A DNA stretch of 31,422 bases from an uncultured Bacteroidales bacterium. Lineage in GTDB: Bacteria; Bacteroidota; Bacteroidia; Bacteroidales; Muribaculaceae. The notes below the pieces were generated by a model. It saw only the letters and a program-made list of their open reading frames with translations. It was not told the origin of the DNA and searched no databases. The stretch lies in NCBI GenBank assembly GCA_949123685.1, contig CASBHZ010000032.1, forward strand, positions 1 to 31,422, given 5' to 3'. A program made the position numbers and the translations under genes. Position 1 is the first letter of the stretch. Each line of letters opens with the position of its first letter. Of this stretch, positions 22,607-31,265 are shown in pieces.

Positions 22607-24394
22607 GGGATTTTGAACAAGACCGGGATTCACCATAAGTGCCGCCTGAGGCAGAGGATACCATTCATATTTACGGTCTCGTTTTGCGGGTAGTTGACGG
22701 TCTGTTTCCGTAGCACGCCCGAAGAACCACCACTGTCCTTGAGTGAATTTGTCAAAACGGCGCAAGTCGGTGCGACGTCGGCGACCTTCATTGAGAAATT
22801 CAATACCCCACTCGCTGAGAAGCCAGTCGGCATCAAATGTATCGAAACCGGGACCGGGCTTTTCAAGTTCCTTCTGATCTGATGAACCGAAATATCTGCC
22901 TCGCACCTGGTTTACGTAACTCTTCGCCATAGAGGGGTTACCGGAACGCATATAGCATTCTGCAAGTGTGTAATAAACCTCTGCAAGACGAAACTCCACC
23001 TGATCGGCGTTACGCCAGTCAAGACCTGTTGAAGCGGGATAGATAGGGTAACGGATCACCCTGTAACCGGAATTGGTCTCTCCCCATCGCGGACTCATCA
23101 CGGGTTCGAGCTGACGACCGAGATTCTGGAAAGTTCCGACCTGATCCACATAAATCAACGGTTTGTCCTGAAGATCTGCATCGGCAAGCACGTCAGCTCC
23201 GGTGTTCCAGTCTTTCTGCGGACCCATGGCGAATATTCCGCGCCAGTTACCACCCGCATCGCATTTGAATGGCTGCTTTCTGATATCGGCATTATTCATG
23301 CGGTCATAGGGAGCACCGAGTTTGTCACCATAATCGAAGAGGAAGCTCTTAGGATCGGCTGTTCCGGCGTAAGGCACAAGTGTGCCGGTATTGTCTTTCG
23401 AAGGCACCATGCATACGCAATTCCACCCTCCTTGATCGCAAGAGAATCCAAACATCTGATCATAATTGTAAGGGAGGAAGGGTGTGTTACGGTTATTGTT
23501 GGTATTATGCCCCGCTTCCATGGCGAAAGCGAACACCACCTCGGGACAAGTCTCGTTATTGATGCCATATATGTCGCGGTAATCTGAAACAATCGAATAA
23601 TTGCCGTAGTCACCGGCGATAATCTGTTCGCAAAGCGTCTTGCATTCGTCATAACGAGCCGTTCCGGTCCAAAGCTCAGAGTTGAGTAGAAGACGCATCT
23701 TGAGCATACGGTTCATTCCCTGGCTAAGACGGTTCCTGGTTCCGGGATTGCCCTGTTCCGCAATAAGATCTCCATAACAGCCATCAAGCTCATCTGCCAT
23801 GAATTGCCAGATAATCTGCGAACTCTTGTTGAAATCCGGATCTGCAGAACCGGGAACATTACCATCAGCTGCAACACACAGGGGCAACGTTCCACCCCAA
23901 AGTTCAAAGTTATTATAATATGCCCATGCACGCATGGTACGCACTTCCGCGATATATTGCTTCATTGCGCTGTCACTCATACCGAGCGAAGCCGGATTGA
24001 GTTTCTCAAGGTCTCCGAGGAGAGTGTTGCAAAGACCGATGGTCTCCCATGCATGTTCCCAAGCCTGGCGTATGATCACCGATTCGGAGTTCCACGTCTG
24101 TGACGAGAGCACAAATTTTGCGGCTTCGTCATATCCCCATGCTCCACCGTTCCATGTGCGCCATGTTATCTGATCTGCGGGAAATTCGTTGAGATACCAG
24201 AAATATTCAAGGAAACCGCTCTGTGCGCTGGCATAGATTGATGCGACGGCACCCTTTACGCTGTTCTCGTCCTGATAATATGCTGAGGCGTCTATCCTGT
24301 CGTAAGTGATCTCATCAAGATTCGTGCAGGATGGCAGAACTGCCGTCATGGTGGCAGCCGCAAACATTGCGCCTAAATATTTAATTAGATTCAT
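22598..24394 (-). CDS. susD: SusD-like nutrient-binding lipoprotein
   Basis: This 598-aa protein of the RagB/SusD family has a lipoprotein signal with lipobox LPSC (Cys23), followed by TNLDEITYDR. SusD proteins sit as lids on the SusC transporter and bind glucan. TPR-like helices typical of the family run through the central part (about residues 60-250), with the C-terminal region containing WGIEFLNEGRRRRTDLRRF and WYPLPQAALMVNPGL-like ends. It is about 50 residues longer than B. theta SusD (551 aa). It is paired with the susC gene upstream (38-nt gap) and followed by the SusE-like gene. Confidence 0.95.
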   Translation of the reverse strand: MNLIKYLGAMFAAATMTAVLPSCTNLDEITYDRIDASAYYQDENSVKGAVASIYASAQSGFLEYFWYLNEFPADQITWRTWNGGAWGYDEAAKFVLSSQTWNSESVIIRQAWEHAWETIGLCNTLLGDLEKLNPASLGMSDSAMKQYIAEVRTMRAWAYYNNFELWGGTLPLCVAADGNVPGSADPDFNKSSQIIWQFMADELDGCYGDLIAEQGNPGTRNRLSQGMNRMLKMRLLLNSELWTGTARYDECKTLCEQIIAGDYGNYSIVSDYRDIYGINNETCPEVVFAFAMEAGHNTNNNRNTPFLPYNYDQMFGFSCDQGGWNCVCMVPSKDNTGTLVPYAGTADPKSFLFDYGDKLGAPYDRMNNADIRKQPFKCDAGGNWRGIFAMGPQKDWNTGADVLADADLQDKPLIYVDQVGTFQNLGRQLEPVMSPRWGETNSGYRVIRYPIYPASTGLDWRNADQVEFRLAEVYYTLAECYMRSGNPSMAKSYVNQVRGRYFGSSDQKELEKPGPGFDTFDADWLLSEWGIEFLNEGRRRRTDLRRFDKFTQGQWWFFGRATETDRQLPAKRDRKYEWYPLPQAALMVNPGLVQNPNY

Positions 24395-24432
24395 AAGAAA
24401 TTTTTAATTGAGGTTTCTGTTTCACGAATTGA

Positions 24433-27399
24433 TCACCTGAAGCGGATAGTCACACCCAATGTAAGCTGAGTCGCCGAAGGATAAGCACTCGACACGTCTA
24501 CTCCGGGAGTGATACCTGTTGAAGTCACAGCCGAAGGATCCGTTCCGGAATATCCGGTAAGAGTGAAGAGGTTCTTTGCAGAAACATATACGCGCAATGA
24601 ATCGAGCAAACGACGGTTCTTTATCGGGAAATTATAACCGAGCGTAACGTTTTCAAGTTTGAAATAGTCACCGCGTTCCAAGAAATAAGATGATATCACA
24701 CCGCCGCCGCTCCAAGTGTCACGATCGTCAAGATATGCACTGCGAAGCACATTGTCGCTACCGCTTCCCTGAAGCCCCATGCCGTATTTACGCATATTGA
24801 AAATCTTGAACCCGAAAGCGCCCTGGAACATCATGCTCAGGTCGAAATTCTTCCATTTCAATGAATTGCTCCATGAGAGGAAATGCTTGGGAGCACCATC
24901 ACCGATAAAACGTTTGTCTTCCGGATTGGCAGAAGCGGCTGTCACTTTCGAACCGTCGGCAGCATATACGAGCATGTTGTGGTTCTCGTCTGTTCCTGCA
25001 TATTCATAACCATAGAACTGTCCGATCTTTCCACCCTCCTCCACGCGGAAGAAGTATTCGCTGGTGCCTACACCCGGTTTCTGATAGAGATCAAGATAGG
25101 AGGCACGGTAGAGATCGTTGGAAAGTTTTGTGAGTTTGGTTGTTCCATAGGAATAATTGATTCCCATATCCCATGTAACGGGCGTGTTTACAAGGATGTT
25201 GCCGTTAAGGGTCAGCTCAACACCGGTATTCTTTGTCGTTCCGACATTCACGAGAATCGAAGGATACACATACGGCGGCTGGGGAGCTGTGTAATTATAC
25301 AGAAGGTCATTCGAACGGCGGTCGAAATATTCTATAGATCCGTTAAGACGATTGAAGAACATGAAGTCAACACCAACGTTTATACTGGAAAGCTTCTCCC
25401 AACCTAAATTCGGATTCGCGTTGTTCGAAGGTCTGTAACCGGTCATCCAGTTTCCGTCGATAAGGTACTGACCACCGGTGGAATAAGTGGCAAGAGCTTT
25501 GTATGCATCGAAATCGCTACGTCCTGTCATACCATAGGAGAAACGGGGTTTCAAGCTTTGCACAATCTGTTCCTTATCCTTGAAGAAGGGAGCTTTCGTC
25601 ATTTCCCAAGCTACCGACACTGCCGGGAAGTTACCCCATTTCTTGTTTGCACCAAATTTTGTGGAGCCTTCGCGACGGATGGAGGCACTGGCTATCAGCA
25701 TGCCCCTCCAAGCATAATTGACACGACCGAAAAAGCCCACCAAAGTAGACTCACTCTTGCCGGCATACATCTGTGCCTTGCCCTGACCGAGCCATGAACC
25801 GGCACCGATGCCGTTCCAGAGAGGCTTGTCGAACGTGAAATCATTGTTCTGCTCGAACATCTGCTCCCAGTTGCTGCGTTCAAAAGAATAACCGCCAACA
25901 AAACGGACATCATGATCATCATTACGGAAGCTATAGTTGGCAAGCCACTCCACGCGGTTCGTATACCATTTCTGATATTGAATGGATGCCCTGCCTGCAT
26001 AACCGCCCCAATAAGATTCTCCGGAAGTTGACGGAGTGTAATAATCGCTCTTCAGGTCATTATAATTGTAGGAATATGATAATGTAGTGCTTACATTATG
26101 GTTGTCATTATGCCATATATCATATTTCAAATCGGTTGTGCCGAGCAGATAAGTACGTTTACCCTCGGATGTGTTCACCTTAAGCTGCTGAACAGGATTC
26201 TTGATATCCGTAGGGGAAGTGGGCTGATAATATGTTCCGTCGGTATTGAAAACCGGAATTGTAGGGTTCATGCCGAGGGCTGTGTCAAACATGCCGTCGT
26301 CACCCCATTTCTCATTTACCCTCCTGGCATTAAATGATGCCGTTAAACGGAGATGATTGTCAAGAGTATTGGCGGAAACAGCGGCACGACCACCAAATTC
26401 CTCACGTCCGCTGGTAATGTCAAGACCGTTTGCCCTCTTATAGTTGACAGAAGCTGTGTAATATCCTCCGTTTGCCAACGAGCCGTCAATGCCGACATAC
26501 TGGTTGGTGTCATAGGCAAAGTCGCGTGTTATTTCGTCATACCAGTCTGTGCTTGCACCATAATCGTTACCACGGCGAGACAATCGCCATTCGTAGGGTG
26601 ACAATACTTCGGGTCTGTTTTTACCGAAAGCAAGCGCTCCATATGATTCGTAGGTAACTATAGGCAAACCGGGCGTACCTGTACCTTTCTTGGTAGTGAT
26701 AAGTATTACGCCATTGGCACCCCGCGTACCATAGATAGCGGCAGACGCTGCATCCTTAAGTACTGACATGGATTCGATATCCTGTGGCGCCAAAGTGCGG
26801 ATATCCCCTCCGGCAACACCATCGATCACTATGAGCGGACCATTTCCGGCACTCAGTGACGTGGCACCCCTTACCTGCAACGCCGAACTACCGTTAGGAT
26901 TTGCGGCAGCTGTTGTGGACACGTTTAGACCTGTAACCTTACCGGTAAGCATCTCCATCGGGTTATTCATCGCTCCTGTCTGAAAATCGCTTTTGTTTAC
27001 CTGCACGATGGAGCTTGACACTTCACGGCGGCTTAGCGAACCGTAACCCACTACAACAACTTCGTCGAGGAGTTCCTGATTCTCATGCAGCACCGCATCA
27101 ACAACGTTTCGTCCCTTCACCGCTATTTCCTGAGACGTAAAGCCAACATAGCTGAAGATTAGCGTCCCGTCTTCAGGAACATCGTTCAAGGTGTAACGAC
27201 CATCGATATTGGTTGAGGTTCCCAAGGTCGGTTTTCCCTTGACAGAGACGCTGACACCGATCAATACCTCTCCCGTAGGATCGGAGACAGTGCCCGAAAC
27301 TTTCAACTGCGCCTGTGCAAATAAAGGAGCAGCTACAAGGACCAACGTCTGTGAAAGAAAGAAGACGATCGTCCTTAAATTCCATGGTTTTCTGTTCAT
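24433..27399 (-). CDS. susC: SusC-like TonB-dependent outer-membrane transporter
   Basis: This 988-aa protein imports maltooligosaccharides across the outer membrane. It has a signal peptide (about 1-30), a CarboxypepD_reg-like domain (31-117), the DEVVVVGYGSLSRREV TonB-box and plug start near 112-127, the plug signature LKDAASAAIYGTRGANGV near residues 214-231, and a 22-strand barrel region ending in a C-terminal aromatic/Arg segment (VTIRFR) usual for outer-membrane proteins. Length fits the SusC family. The ATG at 27399 gives a good signal peptide. It heads the operon, with susD 38 nt downstream. Confidence 0.96.
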   Translation of the reverse strand: MNRKPWNLRTIVFFLSQTLVLVAAPLFAQAQLKVSGTVSDPTGEVLIGVSVSVKGKPTLGTSTNIDGRYTLNDVPEDGTLIFSYVGFTSQEIAVKGRNVVDAVLHENQELLDEVVVVGYGSLSRREVSSSIVQVNKSDFQTGAMNNPMEMLTGKVTGLNVSTTAAANPNGSSALQVRGATSLSAGNGPLIVIDGVAGGDIRTLAPQDIESMSVLKDAASAAIYGTRGANGVILITTKKGTGTPGLPIVTYESYGALAFGKNRPEVLSPYEWRLSRRGNDYGASTDWYDEITRDFAYDTNQYVGIDGSLANGGYYTASVNYKRANGLDITSGREEFGGRAAVSANTLDNHLRLTASFNARRVNEKWGDDGMFDTALGMNPTIPVFNTDGTYYQPTSPTDIKNPVQQLKVNTSEGKRTYLLGTTDLKYDIWHNDNHNVSTTLSYSYNYNDLKSDYYTPSTSGESYWGGYAGRASIQYQKWYTNRVEWLANYSFRNDDHDVRFVGGYSFERSNWEQMFEQNNDFTFDKPLWNGIGAGSWLGQGKAQMYAGKSESTLVGFFGRVNYAWRGMLIASASIRREGSTKFGANKKWGNFPAVSVAWEMTKAPFFKDKEQIVQSLKPRFSYGMTGRSDFDAYKALATYSTGGQYLIDGNWMTGYRPSNNANPNLGWEKLSSINVGVDFMFFNRLNGSIEYFDRRSNDLLYNYTAPQPPYVYPSILVNVGTTKNTGVELTLNGNILVNTPVTWDMGINYSYGTTKLTKLSNDLYRASYLDLYQKPGVGTSEYFFRVEEGGKIGQFYGYEYAGTDENHNMLVYAADGSKVTAASANPEDKRFIGDGAPKHFLSWSNSLKWKNFDLSMMFQGAFGFKIFNMRKYGMGLQGSGSDNVLRSAYLDDRDTWSGGGVISSYFLERGDYFKLENVTLGYNFPIKNRRLLDSLRVYVSAKNLFTLTGYSGTDPSAVTSTGITPGVDVSSAYPSATQLTLGVTIRFR

Positions 27400-27440
27400 T
27401 TTATATTTTGATTAAAAGGTGATAGTTTTTCTTGGCAGTA

Positions 27441-27457
27441 ACGGAGACAATCTCCGT
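27441..27457 (-). ncRNA. 5' leader hairpin of susC transcript
   Basis: ACGGAGA/TCTCCGT pair with a 3-nt loop, just downstream of the inferred transcript start (about 27460). A hairpin at the very 5' end may protect the mRNA. The rest of the 27400-27614 gap shows nothing further than the promoter. Confidence 0.4.
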
Positions 27458-27467
27458 CAGAACGATG

Positions 27468-27498
27468 CAAAGTTCATAAACTTTACTATCCCAATCAA
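27468..27498 (-). promoter_or_regulatory. Promoter for susC operon
   Basis: The minus strand has GAACTTTG (27468-27475; the first T of TAnnTTTG is G) and TTG (27496-27498) 20 nt upstream. A weak -7 suits an activated, SusR-dependent promoter. Confidence 0.5.
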
Positions 27499-27614
27499 GG
27501 CTATCAAACAAAAATCAAAATATTATTCAATATTAACAGATTATAAACTAATAAATTACAATTGCAAGCAAACTTAAAAAATCAAGATGATTTAGAGATT
27601 GTTTAAAGAATAAT

Positions 27615-29255
27615 TTAACCTATTTCTTTAACTTCATTCTCGAAATTATCAGGATCAATGGCGCGTTTCCTCATCTTAGACCGATATGTGTAGACGGTAG
27701 AAATCGAACAACATAGGAAGTGAGCAATTTTGGTACTGTCGTTAATGCCTATGCGAATCAAGGCAAAAAGCCTCAGCTCGGTATTCAGCAGTTCGCCGGA
27801 TTTCAAGACCACCCTGTAATCAGGAATAAGGAGCGCGTTGAATTTTTCAACAAAAGAGGGATATATGTTCAAAATCGCTTCGTCAAATTTTTCATAAAAA
27901 TTTCTCAACAACTCGTCTGCCATCTCGGAAGATTCAAGTTTCTTCAACAAAACCGCCCTGTTGGCACCTTGAGCGGCGAGAATGCGCAACGATTGCTGAT
28001 AAGAACGTAACGTGGATATGGCAGAAGAACAATATTCCATGAAAAGACCGGCATACTGCTCCTTCGTGCGATTCGAATCACGCAACTCGTCATTAATGGT
28101 TTTCAGTTTTTCAGACAATGCGCTCAATTTTTCATTTGCAGAATTGACTCTGTCGTTTGCCCGGTGAAGACTTTTGAACTGCTTCAATATAAACAATATC
28201 GTAATCACCAGTATGCAAGATATTATGCTTACAATCCAGATCATTGCCCGCAGTTTGCCTGTAAGTTTATTCTGCAAAGTGGCATAGGCATCATCTATCA
28301 AGGGCAGAATCTTGGTAGACTGGGTGTTGCGCATAAGTGCCGAATAAAAATTAGCATCAGCTATGCTTTTCTTCAGATAACGATGCGCACGCTCTATGTC
28401 ACCCTCCTCAAACATGATTGTAGCCATCTCCCTGAATGACATGTTTTCTTTTACAGCTCCCCTTACATCGGAAATGGCACTTGCCACCAGATAGCGTTTA
28501 TATTTCTCCTTTTCACCCGTAATTTTGTATATATAGGCAAGCGTTGAAGCCAAGATCGAATATTCCCTGGTTCCTGATGGATATTTCTTGAGATACGCAT
28601 GCAGAAATTTGATTGCATTCTCCGGATTTCCGTCTCGTGCCGATTCCGATGTAACTAAAATGCAATTAAACGACGCCTTGTCAACAACCTTACTCAAAGA
28701 ATCGGCATATAAGGCACGTCTCTGTTCATGTCCGCGTGCAGTTTCATGTTCATTTGCATATTCGCTCAGATATTGATAGGCGGCACAATAAGTAGAGTAA
28801 TAGTCTTCAAGAAGCGACTCGTGTGAATCAAGTGAATCCCTCGGAATCTTTTGCATCAGAGACAAAGCATCGGAAAACAATCCGGCATGTGCGAACACAT
28901 CTGCCCGTTTTATAAGCAATCGGGTATATTCACCCGGTTTTGACAATATCTCCGGACGGTGCAGATTTAAATTTATATAATACAACGCCGAGTCTGATTT
29001 ATATGCAGCAAATTCATCGATAAGACTGTTTATTATGTCAGTACGCCGCTGTTCGTCATCCTCTCTGGCACATTGCAGACGCAACCTGCCGATCCTGTCT
29101 TCCTTTTCTTTCTCATAGACTCCGCTCCTTGCAATCTCTGCATCAAGCAGCGCGTAAGAATCCTCAAGAGCCGATTCACGATCAGCCTCAGGCGTACCAC
29201 ACGACATGCAGAGCATCATGACAACAACACAGGCATATACCCTAATGACATACAT
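27615..29255 (-). CDS. SusR-like membrane-bound transcription regulator
   Basis: This 546-aa protein has an N-terminal signal-like segment (1-19) with a possible lipobox (CMSC, Cys19). A helical, TPR-like periplasmic sensor region (about 25-330) follows, then one transmembrane helix (about 336-358, MIWIVSIISCILVITILFIL), a coiled coil (360-398), and a C-terminal region with a LuxR-like helix-turn-helix (about 490-531, TELRLFALIRIGI..TKIAHFL..STVYTYRSKMRKRA). This is the layout of SusR, the starch regulator of B. theta, as I remember it (DUF6377-type), and its position directly upstream of susC supports that. The ligand is likely maltose or a maltooligosaccharide (inference). Cys19 may mean an unusual lipidated form. 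Confidence 0.85.
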   Translation of the reverse strand: MYVIRVYACVVVMMLCMSCGTPEADRESALEDSYALLDAEIARSGVYEKEKEDRIGRLRLQCAREDDEQRRTDIINSLIDEFAAYKSDSALYYINLNLHRPEILSKPGEYTRLLIKRADVFAHAGLFSDALSLMQKIPRDSLDSHESLLEDYYSTYCAAYQYLSEYANEHETARGHEQRRALYADSLSKVVDKASFNCILVTSESARDGNPENAIKFLHAYLKKYPSGTREYSILASTLAYIYKITGEKEKYKRYLVASAISDVRGAVKENMSFREMATIMFEEGDIERAHRYLKKSIADANFYSALMRNTQSTKILPLIDDAYATLQNKLTGKLRAMIWIVSIISCILVITILFILKQFKSLHRANDRVNSANEKLSALSEKLKTINDELRDSNRTKEQYAGLFMEYCSSAISTLRSYQQSLRILAAQGANRAVLLKKLESSEMADELLRNFYEKFDEAILNIYPSFVEKFNALLIPDYRVVLKSGELLNTELRLFALIRIGINDSTKIAHFLCCSISTVYTYRSKMRKRAIDPDNFENEVKEIG

Positions 29256-29292
29256 ATCCTATCATTTTTATTTCATTAAGCATGGAGCCATA

Positions 29293-29307
29293 AAGTCAAA
29301 ATGACTT
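29293..29307. promoter_or_regulatory. Small palindrome upstream of SusR-like gene
   Basis: AAGTCA-AAA-TGACTT is a perfect 6+3+6 palindrome about 40 nt upstream of the SusR-like ATG, downstream of the inferred promoter. It may bind a regulator or be a chance palindrome. Confidence 0.25.
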
Positions 29308-29327
29308 CACCATAAGAATCCACTTCG

Positions 29328-29357
29328 TAAAGATAATACAAAAACTTTTTGTTTCAA
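29328..29357 (-). promoter_or_regulatory. Possible promoter for SusR-like gene
   Basis: The minus strand has TATCTTTA (29328-29335) with TTG (29355-29357) 19 nt upstream. The -7 box differs from TAnnTTTG only in its last base. Confidence 0.4.
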
Positions 29358-29378
29358 AACCAAAGTTTCAAGAACTTG

Positions 29379-29398
29379 CTTAGAAGCTGTTTTTATAG
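29379..29398 (-). promoter_or_regulatory. Recurrent AAACAGCTTCT element, copy upstream of SusR-like gene
   Basis: The minus strand reads CTATAAAAACAGCTTCTAAG, 125 nt upstream of the SusR-like ATG and upstream of its inferred promoter. Fourth copy of the motif in the window. Confidence 0.4.
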
Positions 29399-29448
29399 TC
29401 TTTATTTTACGGCATTATCTTATACACCTGTCACTCATTCTTGAGTTG

Positions 29449-31068
29449 TCAAAACGGGACAGTGGATTCGAAACAATAATGTTTGCCATCTATTGGGAAT
29501 GTAAATTCCAGCTTCCGGGCATGAAGATGAAGTCGCTTCTGACTGTTTCCGATATTCCTGCCATATAGACGGTCACCGGCAATCGGCATACCAAGCCCCT
29601 TTTCAGAGGCTGCATGTATTCGCAACTGGTGAGTGCGTCCCGTACACGGATAGAATATTATGCGACTGCCACTTTCCGAAACGCATACAAATTCGTAATC
29701 CGTAACCGCATCCTTGCCTCCGTCAAAGTCTATACGCTGGCGGGGACGGTCAAGCCAATCGGGAGAGATAGGCAGATCTATGCGTCCCTTCTCGGGAATG
29801 TCGCGTGTCCTATAGTCCCCTTCCAGTTCCGCCACATACGTCTTTTTCACCTTCCTCGTAGCAAAAAGAGACTGCATGACCTTATATGGAAGCGACCCGA
29901 AGGTTGCTACCAGCAACCCGGACGTATCCTGATCAAGACGATGAGCCATTCTCACAAGCCGGTCAGACCCATACTTATCCGCGAGCCATTGCTGCACGGA
30001 AATTGATGCCCCTTTGCCGGGAACAGAGAGCATGCCACCGGGTTTGTCAACAATACAGAACCATTGGTTTTCATATATTATTTCCGGATTATGAACAGCA
30101 TCCGGCTGATCACTATTGAGTGGTGGTTCGATAGAAAGTCCCTGAAGCATCCAACCAAGCACAGGAAGGCACTTGCCACGGCATGCAGGATAATGCTCGC
30201 CATGTCTCCTCACTTCTCCGTCTTTGGGTTTTCCGTACCAATATTCAGCCATCGTTTCAGGATGCCAGCCCTGAATATATGCAGCCTGCAGCAGTTTCGG
30301 AGCGCAACATTCACCGGCTCCTGAAGGAGGAATACCCATGGTGGTCTCGGCGAAAATCTCGCTCAAGCTCCTGCTTTCCCCGCGTGCATTAAGCAATCTG
30401 AAATTAGAGAACAACCATTTCTGCAAAGCTTCTGAATCAGAACGGCGTTTTGATTTCAGATCGTCAAGATGAGACTTCGCTTTCTTAAGGTTGGCAGCAA
30501 AGGGTTCAAGATCGGCAATCATCCTCTTTTTAAGGCGATGAAGTTCTGCCTTTTCAAATTGACTTTGGCGTATCATGGCTGCAATTTCATCTTTATCGGT
30601 AATACCCGACTCCCGTTTGGCGTTTCTTGCTATTTTTGACAAGCGACACCTCTCTTTATATTCCGAAACCTCCCCTTCAAATTTTTCTTTGGCACGCTCA
30701 TAGTCACTCCTGCTCTTGGAAAACTGACCTTCTTCAAATAGGGATATGTCAATGTTCTGACGGGAGATCTCCATTTCTTTTGTTTTAAAATAACCGTCAG
30801 GTTGGAGATAATCGAACACCGGACCTACAAATCCGGGATGATAGAAACCTCCGTCGCCAAGTTGTCCCGAAAAAGCATAAAGTGTATGACGGAGTCCGCA
30901 AGAGTCAGTAGCTATAAGCACACCGAGCATTTTTCCGGCATCAAGCTCTCGGAGAAAATTAACATCCTTAGGGTCATTACTCTCCTTTAGAGTCTCAAGC
31001 TTGGCAATCAATTTCCGGAAAGCCTCCTCGCACTCGCCATCCGGCGTATAGTCAAACGGGTTATTCAT
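29449..31068 (-). CDS. RluA-family pseudouridine synthase with long N-terminal extension
   Basis: This 539-aa protein has an RluA-type pseudouridine synthase domain at about 328-539: ENQWFCIVDKPGGMLSVP, then MAHRLDQDTSGLL with the catalytic Asp379, and CTGRTHQLRIH. It would isomerise uridines in rRNA or tRNA; the target cannot be read from the sequence. The N-terminal 325 residues are an extension with a long, highly charged helical or coiled-coil segment (about 110-225), and a Cys-rich part (GECCAPKLLQ near residue 255, YPACRGKC near 297) with WHPETMAEYWYG. This extension is known to me from larger RluA proteins but has no assigned function. ATG at 31068 is chosen over a TTG three codons upstream. 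Confidence 0.92.
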   Translation of the reverse strand: MNNPFDYTPDGECEEAFRKLIAKLETLKESNDPKDVNFLRELDAGKMLGVLIATDSCGLRHTLYAFSGQLGDGGFYHPGFVGPVFDYLQPDGYFKTKEMEISRQNIDISLFEEGQFSKSRSDYERAKEKFEGEVSEYKERCRLSKIARNAKRESGITDKDEIAAMIRQSQFEKAELHRLKKRMIADLEPFAANLKKAKSHLDDLKSKRRSDSEALQKWLFSNFRLLNARGESRSLSEIFAETTMGIPPSGAGECCAPKLLQAAYIQGWHPETMAEYWYGKPKDGEVRRHGEHYPACRGKCLPVLGWMLQGLSIEPPLNSDQPDAVHNPEIIYENQWFCIVDKPGGMLSVPGKGASISVQQWLADKYGSDRLVRMAHRLDQDTSGLLVATFGSLPYKVMQSLFATRKVKKTYVAELEGDYRTRDIPEKGRIDLPISPDWLDRPRQRIDFDGGKDAVTDYEFVCVSESGSRIIFYPCTGRTHQLRIHAASEKGLGMPIAGDRLYGRNIGNSQKRLHLHARKLEFTFPIDGKHYCFESTVPF

Positions 31069-31122
31069 AATCAGCAAAATTACAAAATATCACTGACCAC
31101 GACATCACTAAATCCGGAAATT

Positions 31123-31139
31123 TATCTGAATTTCAGATA
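31123..31139. promoter_or_regulatory. 17-bp perfect palindrome upstream of RluA-like gene
   Basis: TATCTGAA-T-TTCAGATA, 55 nt upstream of the ATG. It could be an operator or a small hairpin. ATCTGAATTT recurs near 31188. Confidence 0.35.
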
Positions 31140-31239
31140 CTGTTTCTTCGAATGTGTCTGAGTAAAAGCTCTAAAAAAGAGACAACATCTGAATTTTAAA
31201 GACTTAACACCCATCCTCATTAAGATTGATTATTAAGTG

Positions 31240-31265
31240 GGGTGTTCAGTTTCATGTTCCAAATT
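31240..31265. repeat. Element end, right copy of 26-bp inverted pair
   Basis: Exact reverse complement of 58-83, starting GGGTGTTCAG. The outward 157 nt (31266-31422) is AT-rich with no open frame I can support, which would suit the 5' non-coding end of an insertion sequence. The stretch 31078-31422 has no gene; it holds the palindrome at 31123 and this element end. Confidence 0.55.
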
